From the NCBI GenBank assembly GCA_037974965.1, contig JBBPFI010000008.1, forward strand, positions 1,364,001 to 1,428,000: a DNA stretch of 64,000 bases, given 5' to 3'. The notes under the pieces were generated by a model, which searched no databases, was not told where the DNA came from, and saw only the letters and a program-made list of their open reading frames with translations. Of this stretch, positions 21,661-33,540 are shown piece after piece; position 1 is the stretch's first letter; every line of letters begins with the position of its first letter. A program made the position numbers and the translations under genes. This DNA comes from Dacryopinax spathularia (lineage: Eukaryota > Basidiomycota > Dacrymycetes > Dacrymycetales > Dacrymycetaceae).

Positions 21661-23443
21661 TTAGAGACCGTACACGAAGGTCCACTTCTTGTCACCCACA
21701 CGCACATCCGACAAGTTCTCCTCCTCGATCTCCTCCACCGTCATGCTCGCCAGCTTCTTTGCTCTCCACCGGTTGGTAAGGCGGAGCAGGACGTGCGTCA
21801 GGATGTAGAGGAAGAAAGAGCAGACCATCAGCCCCAGCGTGACGGTGAGCGGGTAGTGGTAGTCCGGTCCGTATTTAGCGAGGAAGAGTTCGGAGCCGAT
21901 GATACCGGAGAGGTTGCCCCAGCCGTTGATGGCGAGTACAACTACACGCTTTCCAGGTTCCGGGGTGTTGCCGGATAACCAGGCGCTCGTAAGCGGGGAA
22001 GAGATAAACGAGCCGGAGAGGAGGATTAAGAGACCGGCGTAACGACCTCCGGTGTTGGCGAGCGGCAGCGTAATGGTGAGGATAAGACCGATGATGACAA
22101 TAAGCAGGCCACTATGCACGTAGTCAGAGCATGATTGTGAATGACAGGGCTTATCGCGCACACTAGAATGTGCAAAGTACGGTCCTTTCGCCTGTCGGAA
22201 GAGTAGGCAAAACACAGCAGTACCACTGTGCCTGCAACATACGGCGGGACCGTCATGAGATTGGCGAGTGCACCAGAGTATCCCAGGCCCTGCCGTTCGA
22301 TTAGCAAGTTTTTCCCCACAGAAGGAAGGAACATTTCACCTTAACCACAACCGGGAAGAAAATGGTAAATCCTTGAGAGGACATGCTGGCAAGGATATTG
22401 GCAGCGAGGGTAACCCACAAACGCCAGTCCTTGCAGGCTTCCATAATATCCCGTCGGGACATCTTGTATGTTGCATCGAGATTCGCGGCAGCATCGATAA
22501 CCATACGCTTCTCGGCGTACTCCCGCTCCTCGGGGGTGAGGTACCACGCCGTCTTGGCATCTTTGGCCAGGACGAAAGGACAAATGGCGGCTAGGAGGAT
22601 TGGCACTGCACCTTCGAGGAAAAACAGGTATTGCCAAGAGTGCATCGATCCATGAATCTGGAAGATCCCGTAGGCAATGAGCCCGCCGAAAGCACCTGCG
22701 ATAGCGAAGAAACCGTAGAAGACTGCGAAGCGGAAGGCGAGGTCATAGCGCGGATAGAAGAGCGAGAGGTAGGAGAGGACGGTCGGGTAAAAGCCGGATT
22801 CAGCGACGCCCATGAGCAAGCGGACGGCGATGAGCTGGGCGTCGTTCTTGACGAAAGCGTGGCAGATGGTGAGGATACCCCATAAGCTTGAAATGATGGC
22901 GATGAAGCGGGTTTGGCCGAAGCGCTTGCCGAACGCCGCCATGACTGGCTGAAGGGGCACGTAGGTAGCGAAGAACAGGCTGGTCGCCGTGTTCACTGAA
23001 GATGAAGGGATACCGATATCGTTGCTGAAGTTATTCGTCTGCGCGTTGCCAAGGTTGCTGCGGTCAAGGCCATTGAAAAGGTAGATCGCAGCACAAAATG
23101 GAATGACCTGCAAGGAATGAGAACCGTGCCAGAAAATTATGTATTGTACGCATACAAAGAGGTCGAACTTGCGATTCAGTCGGTAGTGTGCTTTCTTCTC
23201 CTCGTCGGTGATCGGGCGATAGCCACCTTGTTGATTTGTTGCCAGTTCGCGGCGGAGCTCCTCCGCCTTGGTATCGTCGACATAGAGAGTCTCTTCCGCC
23301 AGCTTGTCGGCGGTGACGCCGTGCATGATGACTTCCTGATGAAGAATGTTCTCATCGACATGATGCCCGTGGCGATTGATCTCTTTGGTCCCCACGTCCT
23401 CATCGTGGATGGGTACGTCCTTCTCAGATGCTGACCGCGACAT
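21661..23443 (-). CDS. Dal5-type MFS permease (full length)
   Basis: A plasma-membrane transporter of the anion:cation symporter family, complete in the window. A hydrophilic N-terminus (MSRSASEKDVPIHDED) is followed by PFCAAIYLFNGLDRSNLGNA (TM1 and the family RSN motif), MAAFGKRFGQTRFIAI, LMGVAESGFYPTVLSYLSLFYPR, FAIAGAFGGLIAYGIF, FFLEGAVPILLAAIC and YLTPEEREYAEKRM. The distal half has AINGWGNLSGIIGSELF and ends GDKKWTFVYGL. The frame at KFDLF is read through a 48-nt stopless intron before VIPFCAA; removing it restores the family spacing. Two more introns lie between 22090 and 22330. A TATA box lies 74-81 bp upstream. The substrate is unknown; vitamins, allantoate and other organic anions are usual in the family. 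Confidence 0.88.
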
Positions 23444-24699
23444 GATGGAGGAAGAAGGAAGAGGGAAGCGAGGCAGGCGCACGGGTCGCTACTCCTCCAC
23501 CGCCTCACCCGACCCATTTTTATATGCAAAGCAGCTCTATCGGCGTGTGGAAGAAGCAACCCAAAAATGCGGGGCCCCGCGGTATCATTTCCAGGTCATG
23601 CGCACGATGCGGGGGCGGGGAGGGAGCCATACAAAGTCAACTTTGAATTGATTCCGGGAGTTGAAGGAGGCGCAGTGACTACGTTTTGACATGCTCAGGG
23701 AAGCCTCCACACAGCGGAGGAATGACTATCGTTGTATTGATGCGCCGACCGAGCCGACGGTCGGAAACCCCTACTCAAACTCGTGATGCTTTCCGACTTG
23801 GATGGCCCTATTGATCAAGGACGAATATAATGCTTGGAGAAGACACACGTTCCCTTGGTGGAGTACCAACCTGTCAACGCTCGTAATTGCCCAGGAGCGG
23901 GGGTCATACCCAAACCAGGTCAGATATCGGTGGTCTCTCTAGCCTTTGAGTGAAACTGGCAGCACGTGTCGGCCTTCGCGACAATTTGACACCGGTTCCT
24001 GGCGGCGATGGTTCTCGATCACTTCAGCCAAGGTTGGCCAAGAACGTCCTGACGTGTCCTGCCACTTCGCCTATCTCTCTGACTCAAACCCCTGATACGT
24101 ATTTTCGTGCGCCAAGGTGCTTGTCCTACAGTCGGCTGCGAGAGCCGGTTTCTTCATTTGGCCTAACGACCGAGACATAATGTAGGCGTCCATGGCACTT
24201 GAGAAGACCGGCGCTGTGGATTGGTACATTCGGGTATGCTAACTGCCGAACCGACGCAACCAGGCCCTGGATTGGAATGCTGAAGGCTTAGGTTTCCACT
24301 TGGTCGCCTCTGTAAACCCGTAAGGTGCGCCGAGATCCGGGCCAGACCGAATATTGCTGATGTAGAGCCGCTGATGGAGTCGTATCTACTGGGATCTATA
24401 CAGTGTCCGATCTTCCGTTGATGGATCAAGTAGTGATTGCCGTGGAGAGCCACCGGGATGCCATTTGCTCTGAGAACAGCCGTCATGCAAACTGCTGTAG
24501 GTCACAGAAGGGCCCTCCTCGAACCCACGAGGAGTCTTACTTGGAATACAGGACACGAACAGCTACGCAAAAGATTGATCGTCCATGGTGTTATTTGCAA
24601 TGAGGAAAGTAGCGTCACAATCGTGAGGTCATGGTTCACGTCGTCCATCGAGCTTGGGAATGTCCGCCTCTGTGTGGCAGTTTCCCGCCTTTGAGGACG
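23444..24699. other. Intergenic, no gene supported
   Basis: A 1.26-kb stretch upstream of the permease and downstream of the DUF3074-like gene, both minus. Only short unrelated frames are present. Apart from the TATA box at 23517, nothing stands out. Confidence 0.55.
23517..23524 (-). promoter_or_regulatory. TATA box of permease gene
   Basis: The minus strand reads TATAAAAA, 74-81 bp upstream of the ATG at 23443. Confidence 0.5.
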
Positions 24700-26005
24700 C
24701 TATGCAACTCCAGCAGTCTTCACCCCATCCACCGGCTCCACCCCATCCACCGGTTCACTCTCATTAACTCCACCAGCTGCTCCATCAACAGCAGGCTCGG
24801 AGGCAGTAGAAGGAGCAGCAACCTCAGACGGAGGAGCAACCACAGCAACCGCTGAGCCTTCAGCCACTGCGGCGAGCATCGCTGCGGGCTCAGGAGCGGT
24901 GTCTTTTGCAGGTAGCGCGGGCGCTGCCTGTTCGGTGGGAGCAGAAGCTAGGTCTTTGGCGGGTACGGCTGGTCCGTCTTTTGCGATTGGCGTGGGTGGG
25001 GCAGCAGAAGAGGACGGTGGATGGGATTTCAGCCATTTCAAGACGAAGGGCACGTCCTGCACGAGCAAGAGTGTCAGCATCACGAGGAGTAAACAGAGGA
25101 AGACAAGTTCGCGATACAGGCAGGGAGTGAACTCACATCGGCAATCTTCCCCGCCATGCTAAGCTCTTGTATCCAGCCCGGAATTCTTCCGCACGCAGAA
25201 CTTTGTACCGCCATCCTCCATTCCACTTTCCCCCCCTTGCCCGCTTCTGAGGAGATAGGTGGCAAGCGCTTGAGCCGCTCAATACTGCAATACTTCCCCC
25301 TCACAGACTTCTTCAGCTTTTTCTCTTCGTCTGGCGATGGCGTATATGGGAGCGAGATGATAAGGCCTTCTTCTTCTCTTTCGACTGCTGCGTCTTGCGC
25401 AGAGGCTCCTGCGAGTGAAGAAGGCGGGTCGATGATAACGAGCACCGTAAATGTTCTCGGAGATATTGGCGGTGGGAAGGTGTAGTACAATGCCCACGCC
25501 TCGACTCTCCCAGGCTCGAACGAACGCAATAGAGTGGCCTCTTTCAAATCTGGGACATACCTACTCTATGTCAGCACCGGTAGGTAGCGAATGACGGGCA
25601 TCAATGCAGCACGAAGAAGGGCGAGAGACGCACTGTTGCTCATGAATCGAATGATCCACACCCAACGCCCACCACAGCGCACCGAATTCATCTGATTCAT
25701 GCTCACTAACCCGTACATACCACCCCGGGTCCTTCGTCGCAGCTGTGCCCGTCTCGTTAGGGCTTGAAGAGGAAGGAGGAGTGTGCGACAAAGTGCGGAC
25801 CAGCTTGTTGTGGTACGCTTTGCCTTGTTTCCAGCTTGAGGTGCTGGTGAGGAGCGCGCGAGCTGAGGCGAGAACGTGTGATATGTCTGGAAGATCTAAT
25901 ATGTGCTTTAGTTGGCCTGATGCGGTGGATATGAGAGTGGAAGGGGGGCGTACTATCTGCTGAGACGAAGTTGTCGCATGAGAATGGGTATGGCTGATCG
26001 CTCAT
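24700..26005 (-). CDS. DUF3074-like START-fold protein with Ala/Pro-rich tail
   Basis: A protein resembling the fungal DUF3074 family, which has a START-like lipid-binding fold. Exon 1 starts at 26005 (MSDQPYPFSCDNFVSADS). After a short intron the frame gives LLTSTSSWKQGKAYH, KDPGWYVRVSEHES and FGALWWALGVDHS. A second intron leads to DLKEATLLRSFEPGRVEAWALYY, PRTFTVLVIIDPP, YCSIERLKRLP and WRMAVQSSACGRIPGWIQE. A final exon (DVPFVLKWLKSHPP) ends in an Ala/Pro/Glu-rich tail with an EPVDGV duplication. Order and length fit a cytosolic family member; the ligand is unknown. Splice edges in the first 250 nt are the least certain part. Confidence 0.7.
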
Positions 26006-26381
26006 CTCGTTTGTTTCAACCCGTCTCTAACGAACGCGACCTTGACACCGCTTATATCGAGTAGGTCGACGTGTACGTTGTCCAAGTTGTTAGAAACCTT
26101 CCAGCGAAACCCCTTTGCAGCTCGACGTTTACATCCAACTTGTCCACTCAGGCGGCATTCACATTCATTAAGTTACCATAACAAGTTATCAGACCACCGA
26201 TTCGATCGGGCGCTTATCCCCGCGGACAGTGACAGCAAACAGTCCCTTAATATCACGTGCAATGTTAGGGTTAATTATAGGCCATTATTGTTCAATTATT
26301 AGTTACTTAGTAGTCTGGTGTATCTCGGCAGATCAGCAGGCTTGATGCTTAATAATTCTGTCGGATATGAAAACAAAATGC
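26006..26381. other. Intergenic, AT-rich
   Basis: The promoter region of the DUF3074-like gene and the 3' flank of the NIF3 gene. It is AT-richer than average and contains one TTAGGGTTA at about 26266, too short to call a telomere relic. Confidence 0.5.
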
Positions 26382-27529
26382 TCAGTGAAGCCTCAACGGG
26401 TGCGCATCCGCCTGAGAGATCTCAACCTCCCATCTGCCCTCCCCGTCACCGTGCTCATTCTCCAGCTCAACCAGCAGCTTCTCCCTCAGGACGGTCAAAT
26501 AGCCACGCTCGGTATTCGTATGACCACCTATGTGCAATTGGCGCATGAATCAACGCAGTCCAGTCAGCGAATTGGAGAGGTTAGGGGTGACGTACAAAGT
26601 AGGACCGTCTTACCCATCGCGACAGCTGCCAAGACCTCATGCTACCCCTTCAAATCAGCACGAGTCGCTTGTGAGCCAGGAGAAGTACAGCGTACGTGTG
26701 ACATCTCCCCCGTGAGCCAGCAGTCCGCATCCTTCCCCTGAGTCTGGAGCGAGCTCCCGCCCGACCCAGCACATAGGGCAATAGTGCGTATTGGCGGCTC
26801 GGAAGTCAAACTTCCAACGTTTACTGCAGAACCACGCCGAATCAGCCTCACGACCTAGCGGGACGAATAGAAAGACAAGCTCGTACGATGTCTGATCCCT
26901 AAATGACCCTTCACAGCCTCCACAACATCTCCCAACCTCGCAGGCCTGTCGAGACTCACCGCCCCTCCTCCGCTCGCCCACCCCTCCCACCTTCCCCCGA
27001 GACCGTCAAACGCCTTCCCCAACCACCAATTCACACCTTCCCGCGTGTTGTCCAGGCTCGTATGAGGACTATAGACGCTCACGCCTTCCCTTGCGAGGGA
27101 GAGGAGGGTGCGCTGGAGGGGCACGGAGGTGGACATGGATTTTAGGCCGCTAAATATTGGGGGGTGGTAGGATATTATCGCGCTTGGCGGGTAGGGGAGG
27201 ATGGAGTCAAGGACTTGGGGCGTCAAACTGCATGCACGCGAAATGAGCCCTCGACGGAAGGAGCGAAATCTAGAAAGGACGGCGTACTCGATAGTCAGGA
27301 GCACACGCCGAGATGTTAGAGGCCTGACAGCCTCTGCATTCACATCAGTTTCGCCGCCCCTTCACATGGCAAGGAGGAGCGCACCCAGAAGTACCCCGAC
27401 CTATTTCACGTTAGATGTTGAAAGGTCGAGCTGAACAGTCGTGCGCACATTATCCCACGACTCTGCTAACGAGAGCGGTGCTATCCTATCCATCGCCCGT
27501 GCAACTTGGTGAATTATCGCTGTCGACAT
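26382..27529 (-). CDS. NIF3 family protein (dinuclear-metal-binding)
   Basis: A conserved NIF3/YqfO family protein whose members bind two metal ions; the cellular role is unsettled. The start at 27529 gives MSTAIIHQVARAMDRIAPLSLAESWDN, with the family motif ESWDNVG completed after the first intron (VGVLLE). A second intron leads to AVRPLTSRRVLLTIDLT, and a third (60 nt, stopless) to PQVLDSILPYPPSAIISYHPPIF, which carries the metal-binding YHPP. SVYSPHTSLDNTREGVNWWL supplies the conserved H-x-x-x-D. Near the C-terminus HEVLAAVAMGKTVLLC and GGHTNTERGYL match the distal metal site, and the protein ends ADAHPLRLH. The gene is divergent from the CitE-like gene, about 210 bp apart. Confidence 0.85.
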
Positions 27530-27742
27530 TTTCGTTGCCAGTAAGATCCCTCAACGCAGACGGAGAATGACGAACGTAGCCGAGGCACAAGGAATGTTAT
27601 CAAAAGTATGATGGCGGTTTGCAGGAATGTTGATGATGATGTTGATGACGGCGGAACAAGGACCCTCTTACCCCGCACCTTAGGTGCGACTGACGAGACG
27701 AGCATTCATCAGCACCCATCAGTGCCAGCGTTTGTACACGGA

Positions 27743-29354
27743 ATGTATCCCCCCATCGCCCGGAGGATGAGGGTGGTGATACGGCGTCAACCGTGGGTAG
27801 GGGTACGCGGCCTCACGACGGCAGCCGAAGGGCGGCCCAACCAACCGCGGCCCCGTCGTTCAGTTCTCTATGGTAAGCATATCCGACAGCGACCTCATCA
27901 AGCAGTATGCCACTAATGACCCCATCGTGTGCGTCCAGTACCCACCTCAAACCCCCGGATGCTCAACAAGTCCCTCGAGACCACCGCCGACCTCGTCATC
28001 TACGACCTAGAAGACTCGGTCTCCCAAGCAACCAAGGCCACGGCAAGAGAACAGCTTTCCGAGTTCCTGAGGACACACCTGTCATCTGAGGAGTGGGGCC
28101 ACCGGATGAGGAAGTCGGAAGGGAAGGGGCTGCCGACGGATATGGTCAAGCAGGTGGAATGGACTCATCCGAGAGATTTTGCGGTTCGGACGAACGCGGT
28201 CTCCACTCCTGAGTTTCGGGATGATCTACAACTGGTGGTATGTCACGCTCTGACGGCCAGTCCGTGTCTCCATTCTCCTACTGCCGCAACCATAGCAGGG
28301 TCTGACGCGTGAATCTGCAGGTTGAGCACCCCATACTATCTACCCTCGTCCTGCCCAAAGTGACAGGTGTGAGAGACTTGGACAAGACAGCCCGGCTATT
28401 CAGCGACTCGTGGTACACCGCACGGAAAGCGTCGGCAATCGAGACCGATGATGCTTCCCCAACAAGATACCTGGAGATTGTGGCCAGCATCGAGAGCGCA
28501 CGCGCTCTGCTGGATGTGGGGTCTATTGCTGCTTGGAACCCGGACCGACTCGTCCGCGATAGAACGCCCCCTTGGTTGAAAGCGAGAGGCGAGCAGAATC
28601 CAGTCCCCCAACATCTGCTTGGAGTGAAGCTCGCCGCCCTGCTGGTAAATCCTCCATCCACTATTCCTTATTCAGTCACTAACGCAGACTAGTTCGCCGC
28701 TGAAGATTGTACGTGTCTCCCACAATGGCCGATAGTCAGGGGGTCGTGCCACTGACTGTTTCACTTATTCGGTAGATTGCGCCAGCACGGGCATCATCCG
28801 CACTCCCTCACGTCGAGAGCTGCTCTACCCTCGAGCGACAACGGCCACAGCAGCAAAAGCATACGGCCTGCAGGCGATTGACATGGTGCGTCGCTGTCTT
28901 CCCCCTAGTTCGCGAAAGGACGACTCACTCATACGTTGATAGGTGTGCGTGGATTATACGGACGAGAAGACTGCGAGGGCTGAAGCGCAGGAGGCGAAGG
29001 AGCTGGGGTACGATGGCAAGGTGCTGTCTCTCCCCCTATCGCCCAGTGGGCTCAGCTCACATGCCTCTCGAACAGCAAGCAATCCACCCCTCCCAAGTTG
29101 AGATCTACAATGCCACCTTCGTTCCCACCGCTCACGAGATCGAGCGAGCTGTCAAGATCCTTGAAGGAATGGTCGCAGCAAACACGGAGGGTACAGGGGC
29201 ATACGGGCTCTCCCTGGGTGGGAGGAACGAGATGATCGACGAGCCTATGGTTAAGCAGGCCAGGAGTGTGCTGGATCGGGCGCGGCAAGCGGGGATCAAG
29301 GTGCCTGATCCGGAGTCGCCAGATGGGGGTCGTAAGAAGGATTACAATTCGTAA
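27743..29354 (+). CDS. CitE-like (HpcH/HpaI family) lyase, probably mitochondrial
   Basis: A TIM-barrel enzyme of the HpcH/HpaI aldolase / citrate-lyase-beta family, like mammalian CLYBL and bacterial malyl/citramalyl-CoA lyases. The Arg-rich N-terminus (RRMRVVIRRQPWVGVRG) fits a mitochondrial presequence. Family motifs are RSVLYVPTSNPRMLNKSL (start of the barrel), LVIYDLEDSVSQATK (metal Asp), ARDFAVRTNAVSTPEF-like sequence, TLVLPKVTGVRDLDK, YLEIVASIESARALLDV (metal Glu), QAIDMVCVDYTD and QAIHPSQVEIYNATFVPT. The stop is at 29352-29354. About six introns are needed. The start is uncertain; the ATG at 27767 is an alternative. It is divergent from NIF3 and converges on the dioxygenase gene. Confidence 0.85.
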
Positions 29355-29477
29355 TGAGAATGCATTCGGGCTCAGCTCTTGTCTCCTAATTCATTCGAGC
29401 TGTAAGACTCCATGCTCGACATGCAGAACAAGCATATTCCGTATTCTACAGGACCAGAGATACCTGATGGGGCACAA

Positions 29478-30810
29478 TTAGTCCTCAGCCCTCTTCACCG
29501 GCATCTTGTAATACACCCTCGTCCCCTCCGGGAACGCGTTCGGTCCTGGCGGGGCGGCCAGCCCGTTTCTCTTCTCATGCTCCTTAATCTCTTCCTCACT
29601 GCGAAGATAAACACTGTCAACCGACTCGGGCGGGAGGCCTTTCGCAGCCGCGGCGGCGATCATTCGCTCGAGCTCTTCTTGTACGCGAGCTTTCTTGAAG
29701 GCTGCATCGAGCGGTAAGCGTGCGATTTGCGAGGGAGGGGTGGTGGTAAAAGGGGAACAGGGGGGAGACGTAGGCTGGACCGGGGGACATACTGTAGTTC
29801 CGCGGGTAGTACACTTTGCGGGGGGCGGTGATGTGCCATTCTGACGCTGGAATCCGCTCTTTGCCAAGCTTGCGCAGGATATACAGCTCGCACAGGCTCT
29901 GCAAGCACCAGTCAGCCCGTAGACGAAAACAAGGGTGGCGAATAAGCATACGAAATCCTCCGGGTTCTTCCTATCAAAATCATACGGATCCTTCAGATTT
30001 ACATGCGGGTTGGTAATAACCCTCGGCTTCCTCAGATGGTTCTTGCTCGCCGTGTGCGGCAGGAGTCCATGCAGAATCAACGTATCTCCCTTCTTCGCCG
30101 TAACCTCCGTGAACACCTTGCAATCTTTCACGTGGGCGAAGAGCTCGTCGAAGGGTGGATCAAGCCCCGCTGGGTGTGCGTACAGGTACTTGACGATGCC
30201 GGTGATGCCGTCCTCGCAGAGCCAGGTTCCGCCTCCACGGGGTTCAATGTCGGTGAAGCAGTGAATTATGGTGAGGGCATTGCCAGAGCTGTCCAGGAAT
30301 TGACGGTACCAGTCATTGTCGCAGTGCCAGCCGCCGGCTTCTTGTGGAGTTTGGTCGTGCTGCGAGCGAGCGGGGTCAGCGGTTTTTGAATGAGCGATGG
30401 AAGGGGAAGAAGGCGTACATCACGCCAGTATTCCGTTCCACTATTGATTATGAACTGGTCCCCGTGGTGCGTCTCCCTCTCTGGGTCGATCCTCTCCACC
30501 CCGCCAACTATCTCGACCATCGCCTTCCACGCATCCGGGCAGAACTCTACCATCACATGTCAATCAGCACTTTTGAGAGGCAAGTATAACGCGACACCGC
30601 ACCGGCGACAGGCACCTCCCTATGCCTGGGCAGCTTGACATACTCTTCCGTCCAAGTAGAGACATCTTTCTCGACGAAACCCAGGCGAATCCAGACGTCT
30701 GCCATCCATGCGTCCAAGTATTGCGGGTTGATCGCATTGGGTATGCGGAGCCAACCATGCTCCAAAAAGTGCTCGCGCTGTTCCGGAGTAAGGTATTCGT
30801 ATTTTACCAT
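29478..30810 (-). CDS. Phytanoyl-CoA dioxygenase (PhyH)-like protein
   Basis: A probable Fe(II)/2-oxoglutarate dioxygenase. The start at 30810 gives MVKYEYLTPEQREHFLEHGWLRIPNAI. The second part shows PDAWKAMVEIVGGVERID and HHGDQFIINSG. The iron ligands appear as WHCDND (H-x-D) and, distally, ILHGLLPHTASKNHL with Arg in RKPRVITNPHV as a likely 2-oxoglutarate contact. LTIIHCFTDIEPRGGGTWL is the typical core strand region. The tail (KKARVQEELERMIAAAAAKGLP to YYKMPVKRAED) is charged. Three or four introns separate the pieces. The substrate is unknown; fungal relatives vary widely in activity. Confidence 0.82.
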
Positions 30811-31624
30811 GTTTCCTACTGCTCTTCGCTTGGAGGCTTAGACTTGGCTTTCTGAAATGTGAACTCGGTAGTTCGAGGTAGTTGGCTCAAGTCAAGCAGG
30901 AGCTCACTGCCGCGGTCTATTTTGAGAGCAGGGTTGATATAGCTGGCAAGCAATGTCCCCTCCACAGCAAAGAAGCAGGCCATTTCTCCGATGTACTGTC
31001 GGGCATGTTGCCGTCCTCAGCATCACTCGTCCGCCCATACACGCAGCTCGGGCCGATGTGGCGAAACGAATGGTGCGGGGAACCGCGCGGGGAAAACGAG
31101 GAAGCCCAAAGTGACGTCGGAGTAGGGTTGCCTTTTTGGGTCACGGCGGTGATCGGTCCGGCCGAGCTTGCTGAGAGTTCTGTACATCCGGGCGACAACA
31201 TCCACTTTTCACTGAGAAAATATATCTTTAAGATATATTTAAGCATCGTCTCTGCTCTGGGAGATGATACATTCGGGCGCGGATGGCATGGTGTTTTTTG
31301 CCCTGAGTGCGCTCCACGGCCCACTTGCGACAAAAAAGTGTACATTCCAAACCATCTCACCCTCGTCAGTAGCACAAACCCCCAAAGCCTCTTCCCTCTC
31401 ATGCATACCCCAACGCGTCACTCCAAAGCACCCGGAGCTCCGCCCCCAAAAGCACATATAAACCCCTCCTCAAGCTCCATGAAGCGTGCATCGGTCCTTG
31501 CTCCTCCCCACGCATGGAGGAGCGACCTCTCCCCGAACTCCCCCTGACGAACGAGGCGACCCGCAGTCGCTCCCGTCTACTCAGCCAAAAGAGCATACCA
31601 GACGGTGCCGGCCGCCCACCGACG

Positions 31625-31674
31625 GGGTATATGCGCCCTATCTCCCGTGAAGAAGGGATGGGGCGCATATACCC
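31625..31674. repeat. Inverted repeat with 13-bp perfect outer arms
   Basis: GGGTATATGCGCC at 31625-31637 is the exact reverse complement of 31662-31674. The inner bases continue to pair with few mismatches, so about 20 bp could form a stem around a GTGAAGAA-type loop. A weaker copy follows 120 bp downstream. Confidence 0.75.
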
Positions 31675-31743
31675 GGCTCTGTGGGATGCCTGCACCCTCG
31701 TGCCTCGTCTTCGTGCCCCAGCAGTGCGTCGCCCGCCCACAGC

Positions 31744-31800
31744 AGCGTATATGCCGCCCATCCCCCCTAAAGAAGAGATGGGCGAGATATACCTGCCGCT
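31744..31800. repeat. Second, imperfect hairpin of the same type
   Basis: The arms GTATATGCCGCCCATC and GATGGGCGAGATATAC pair with mismatches around CCCCCTAAAGAA. The layout is the same as at 31625-31674. Confidence 0.55.
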
Positions 31801-32218
31801 GTGAGCGGTCTGCGCGCGCGCGCGATGCCTTCGTTCGTCAGCATCAGGCTGTCCGGCCCGTCTCTTTAGTCGTCCTCTCCCGTCGTGTGCCGCACCCCGC
31901 CTGGCAGCATATATGCGCCCTCCGTAAGCGGGCGGAGATGCTCTGACAGACTGGGTAGGGTCGACCTGTCCCCACAGCGGCATCGTGCGATCTTGTCTGG
32001 CGCAGCTGCGTGTGATGTCTGCGTGAGATCTGGATTCCGAGCCTTGTTTGGCGCACCGTCCTCTCCTTAGGCCGTACGTATCCATGCCGGGCAGATTGAC
32101 GCATACCACGGAATGTCGCACCTCTCGCATTCACCAGGAACAGTGAATGGGATCGTGTCCCTTGCCTAGACCGACCGTGTGAAGCCAGGATCCGTCCGAG
32201 CTAATCAAGCAGGAGGGT

Positions 32219-32390
32219 GCAGAGCATAGAAAGGCGCACATATGCCTCTCAGGGAACGGTGGACGTCGCACGTCGCACCGGTCATTCACGCAAAGATATG
32301 CGGGGTCGATGTCGCGTTGCTTGGCGTCTCTTCCCCTTCGTTTCTCGGCTTTCGCGCTGCGTGGCCGTTCATCACGTCGATACTTTCGCG
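32219..32390. repeat. Dispersed repeat, copy A
   Basis: This resembles 34276-34451 along its whole length by eye: a GCAGAG..ATAGAAA start, GCGCA-ATATGC-TCTC, GGAACGG, GCGGGGT, TTGGCGT.TCT, TTCCCCTTC, and TTCATCACGT near the end. No protein is conserved in any frame I compared. Confidence 0.6.
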
Positions 32391-33540
32391 TTGTATTTGT
32401 AGCATCGCCAATAAGGCAAGCCGCGAGCAGGCAGTTCTGACGCATTGTCATTGGCTTGCGGCCAGCAAGGGAGTGGAGGCTGAACGACCGTCGGCAGGTT
32501 TGGCGTGAGCTGGAATATAGACTATCGAGATGGCTGCGTATATCAGCTGGTCTCTTTGAACTGAGCCCTAGGAGGATCCGATGGGTCATGCCCCCTCAAT
32601 GACGACTCGAGAGCGTACTAGTAACAGATTGCCAGGGACTCGCGGACCGTCTGCCCCATTCCGGGTCGCTCTCAGCCAGGGGGTCGTTCGGTCGGTGTTG
32701 GGAGGCGTGTGATCCAAAAATACCCTTTGACGATCCATAATTATGCACCGCCCTTCTGCCTCCCTCACCGCCCCGGGCATCGCAACCTTTTCCCCCCAAA
32801 ATCCAAAAACAGCGTAATCATCCGCGTGCGCGGCTCTTATGTCCCTTCGAGTATTTAGGGAACTCGGATGACTATTTTTAGACGCTGGGTAGGCTTGTAA
32901 TGCTGTTAGGCTGTTGGAGGGCAATGGCGCAACCTTCTCTCTCTCTCTCCTTAACTCATCGGCACCATCGCTCAGCTCATCGACCTCCTCCCCGCCCTCG
33001 CCGTCCACCCATCATCCCTCATCACCCGGTCCTCCTTGCCCTCGTCGAACCTATTCTCCCGCAACCCATCGCAGTCTATCCACCCTTCCCGTCCAAAACC
33101 CCAAATCTTCCCACCCACACCCAACGAAACCGCAATCTTCCAAATCACATCACCAATCCAATAATAGCACACCCACGAGACGGTGCGAGAATAGCACCAG
33201 TCTTGCGCAGCACCCAGCAATCACTTGCAGGCTCGTAGAAGGTGAAGGGGATATATTTACCTCAACCTCTTTCGCCTGAGTGGGCCGTTACTGCTGGATT
33301 ACGCACGGGTTGGAGCGAGGGGACGCATATAGCTGCGGTACTGCTGGACGTTGTCGCCAACCACCGACGCTCGGACGCTGGATGAGGGCTGCTGCCCTTC
33401 CATCATAAACCCGCCAACGAGCAGTCATCCTACATCCCCTTAGTGTACCGACCGGCGAGCTACCCGTGGCATCGGTCGACCGATTAGAGGTTGAACAGGG
33501 AAGCGATAAAAGCTATAAGAGACAATAAGAGCGGCGAGGT

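Larger units (their letters stand above)
30811..33540. other. Long intergenic with hairpins and a dispersed repeat
   Basis: A 2.7-kb stretch between the dioxygenase (minus) and the PPxY protein (plus). It holds inverted repeats around TATATGCGCC at 31625-31674, 31744-31800 and about 31903-31945, and one copy of a roughly 175-bp dispersed repeat at 32219-32390. A minus-strand frame at 32972-33220 (VCYYWIGDVIWKIAVSLGVG, then GFGREGWIDCDGL) could be part of a gene but lacks support at both ends. Confidence 0.5.

Noticed and set aside
26260-26275. Telomere-like TTAGGGTTA
   Set aside because: Only one and a half repeats; expected by chance in an AT-rich spacer.
31625-31945. CRISPR-like or tRNA-like array
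   Set aside because: The repeats are hairpins of unequal length without constant spacers, and no cloverleaf or B-box layout fits. The source is also a fungal nucleus.
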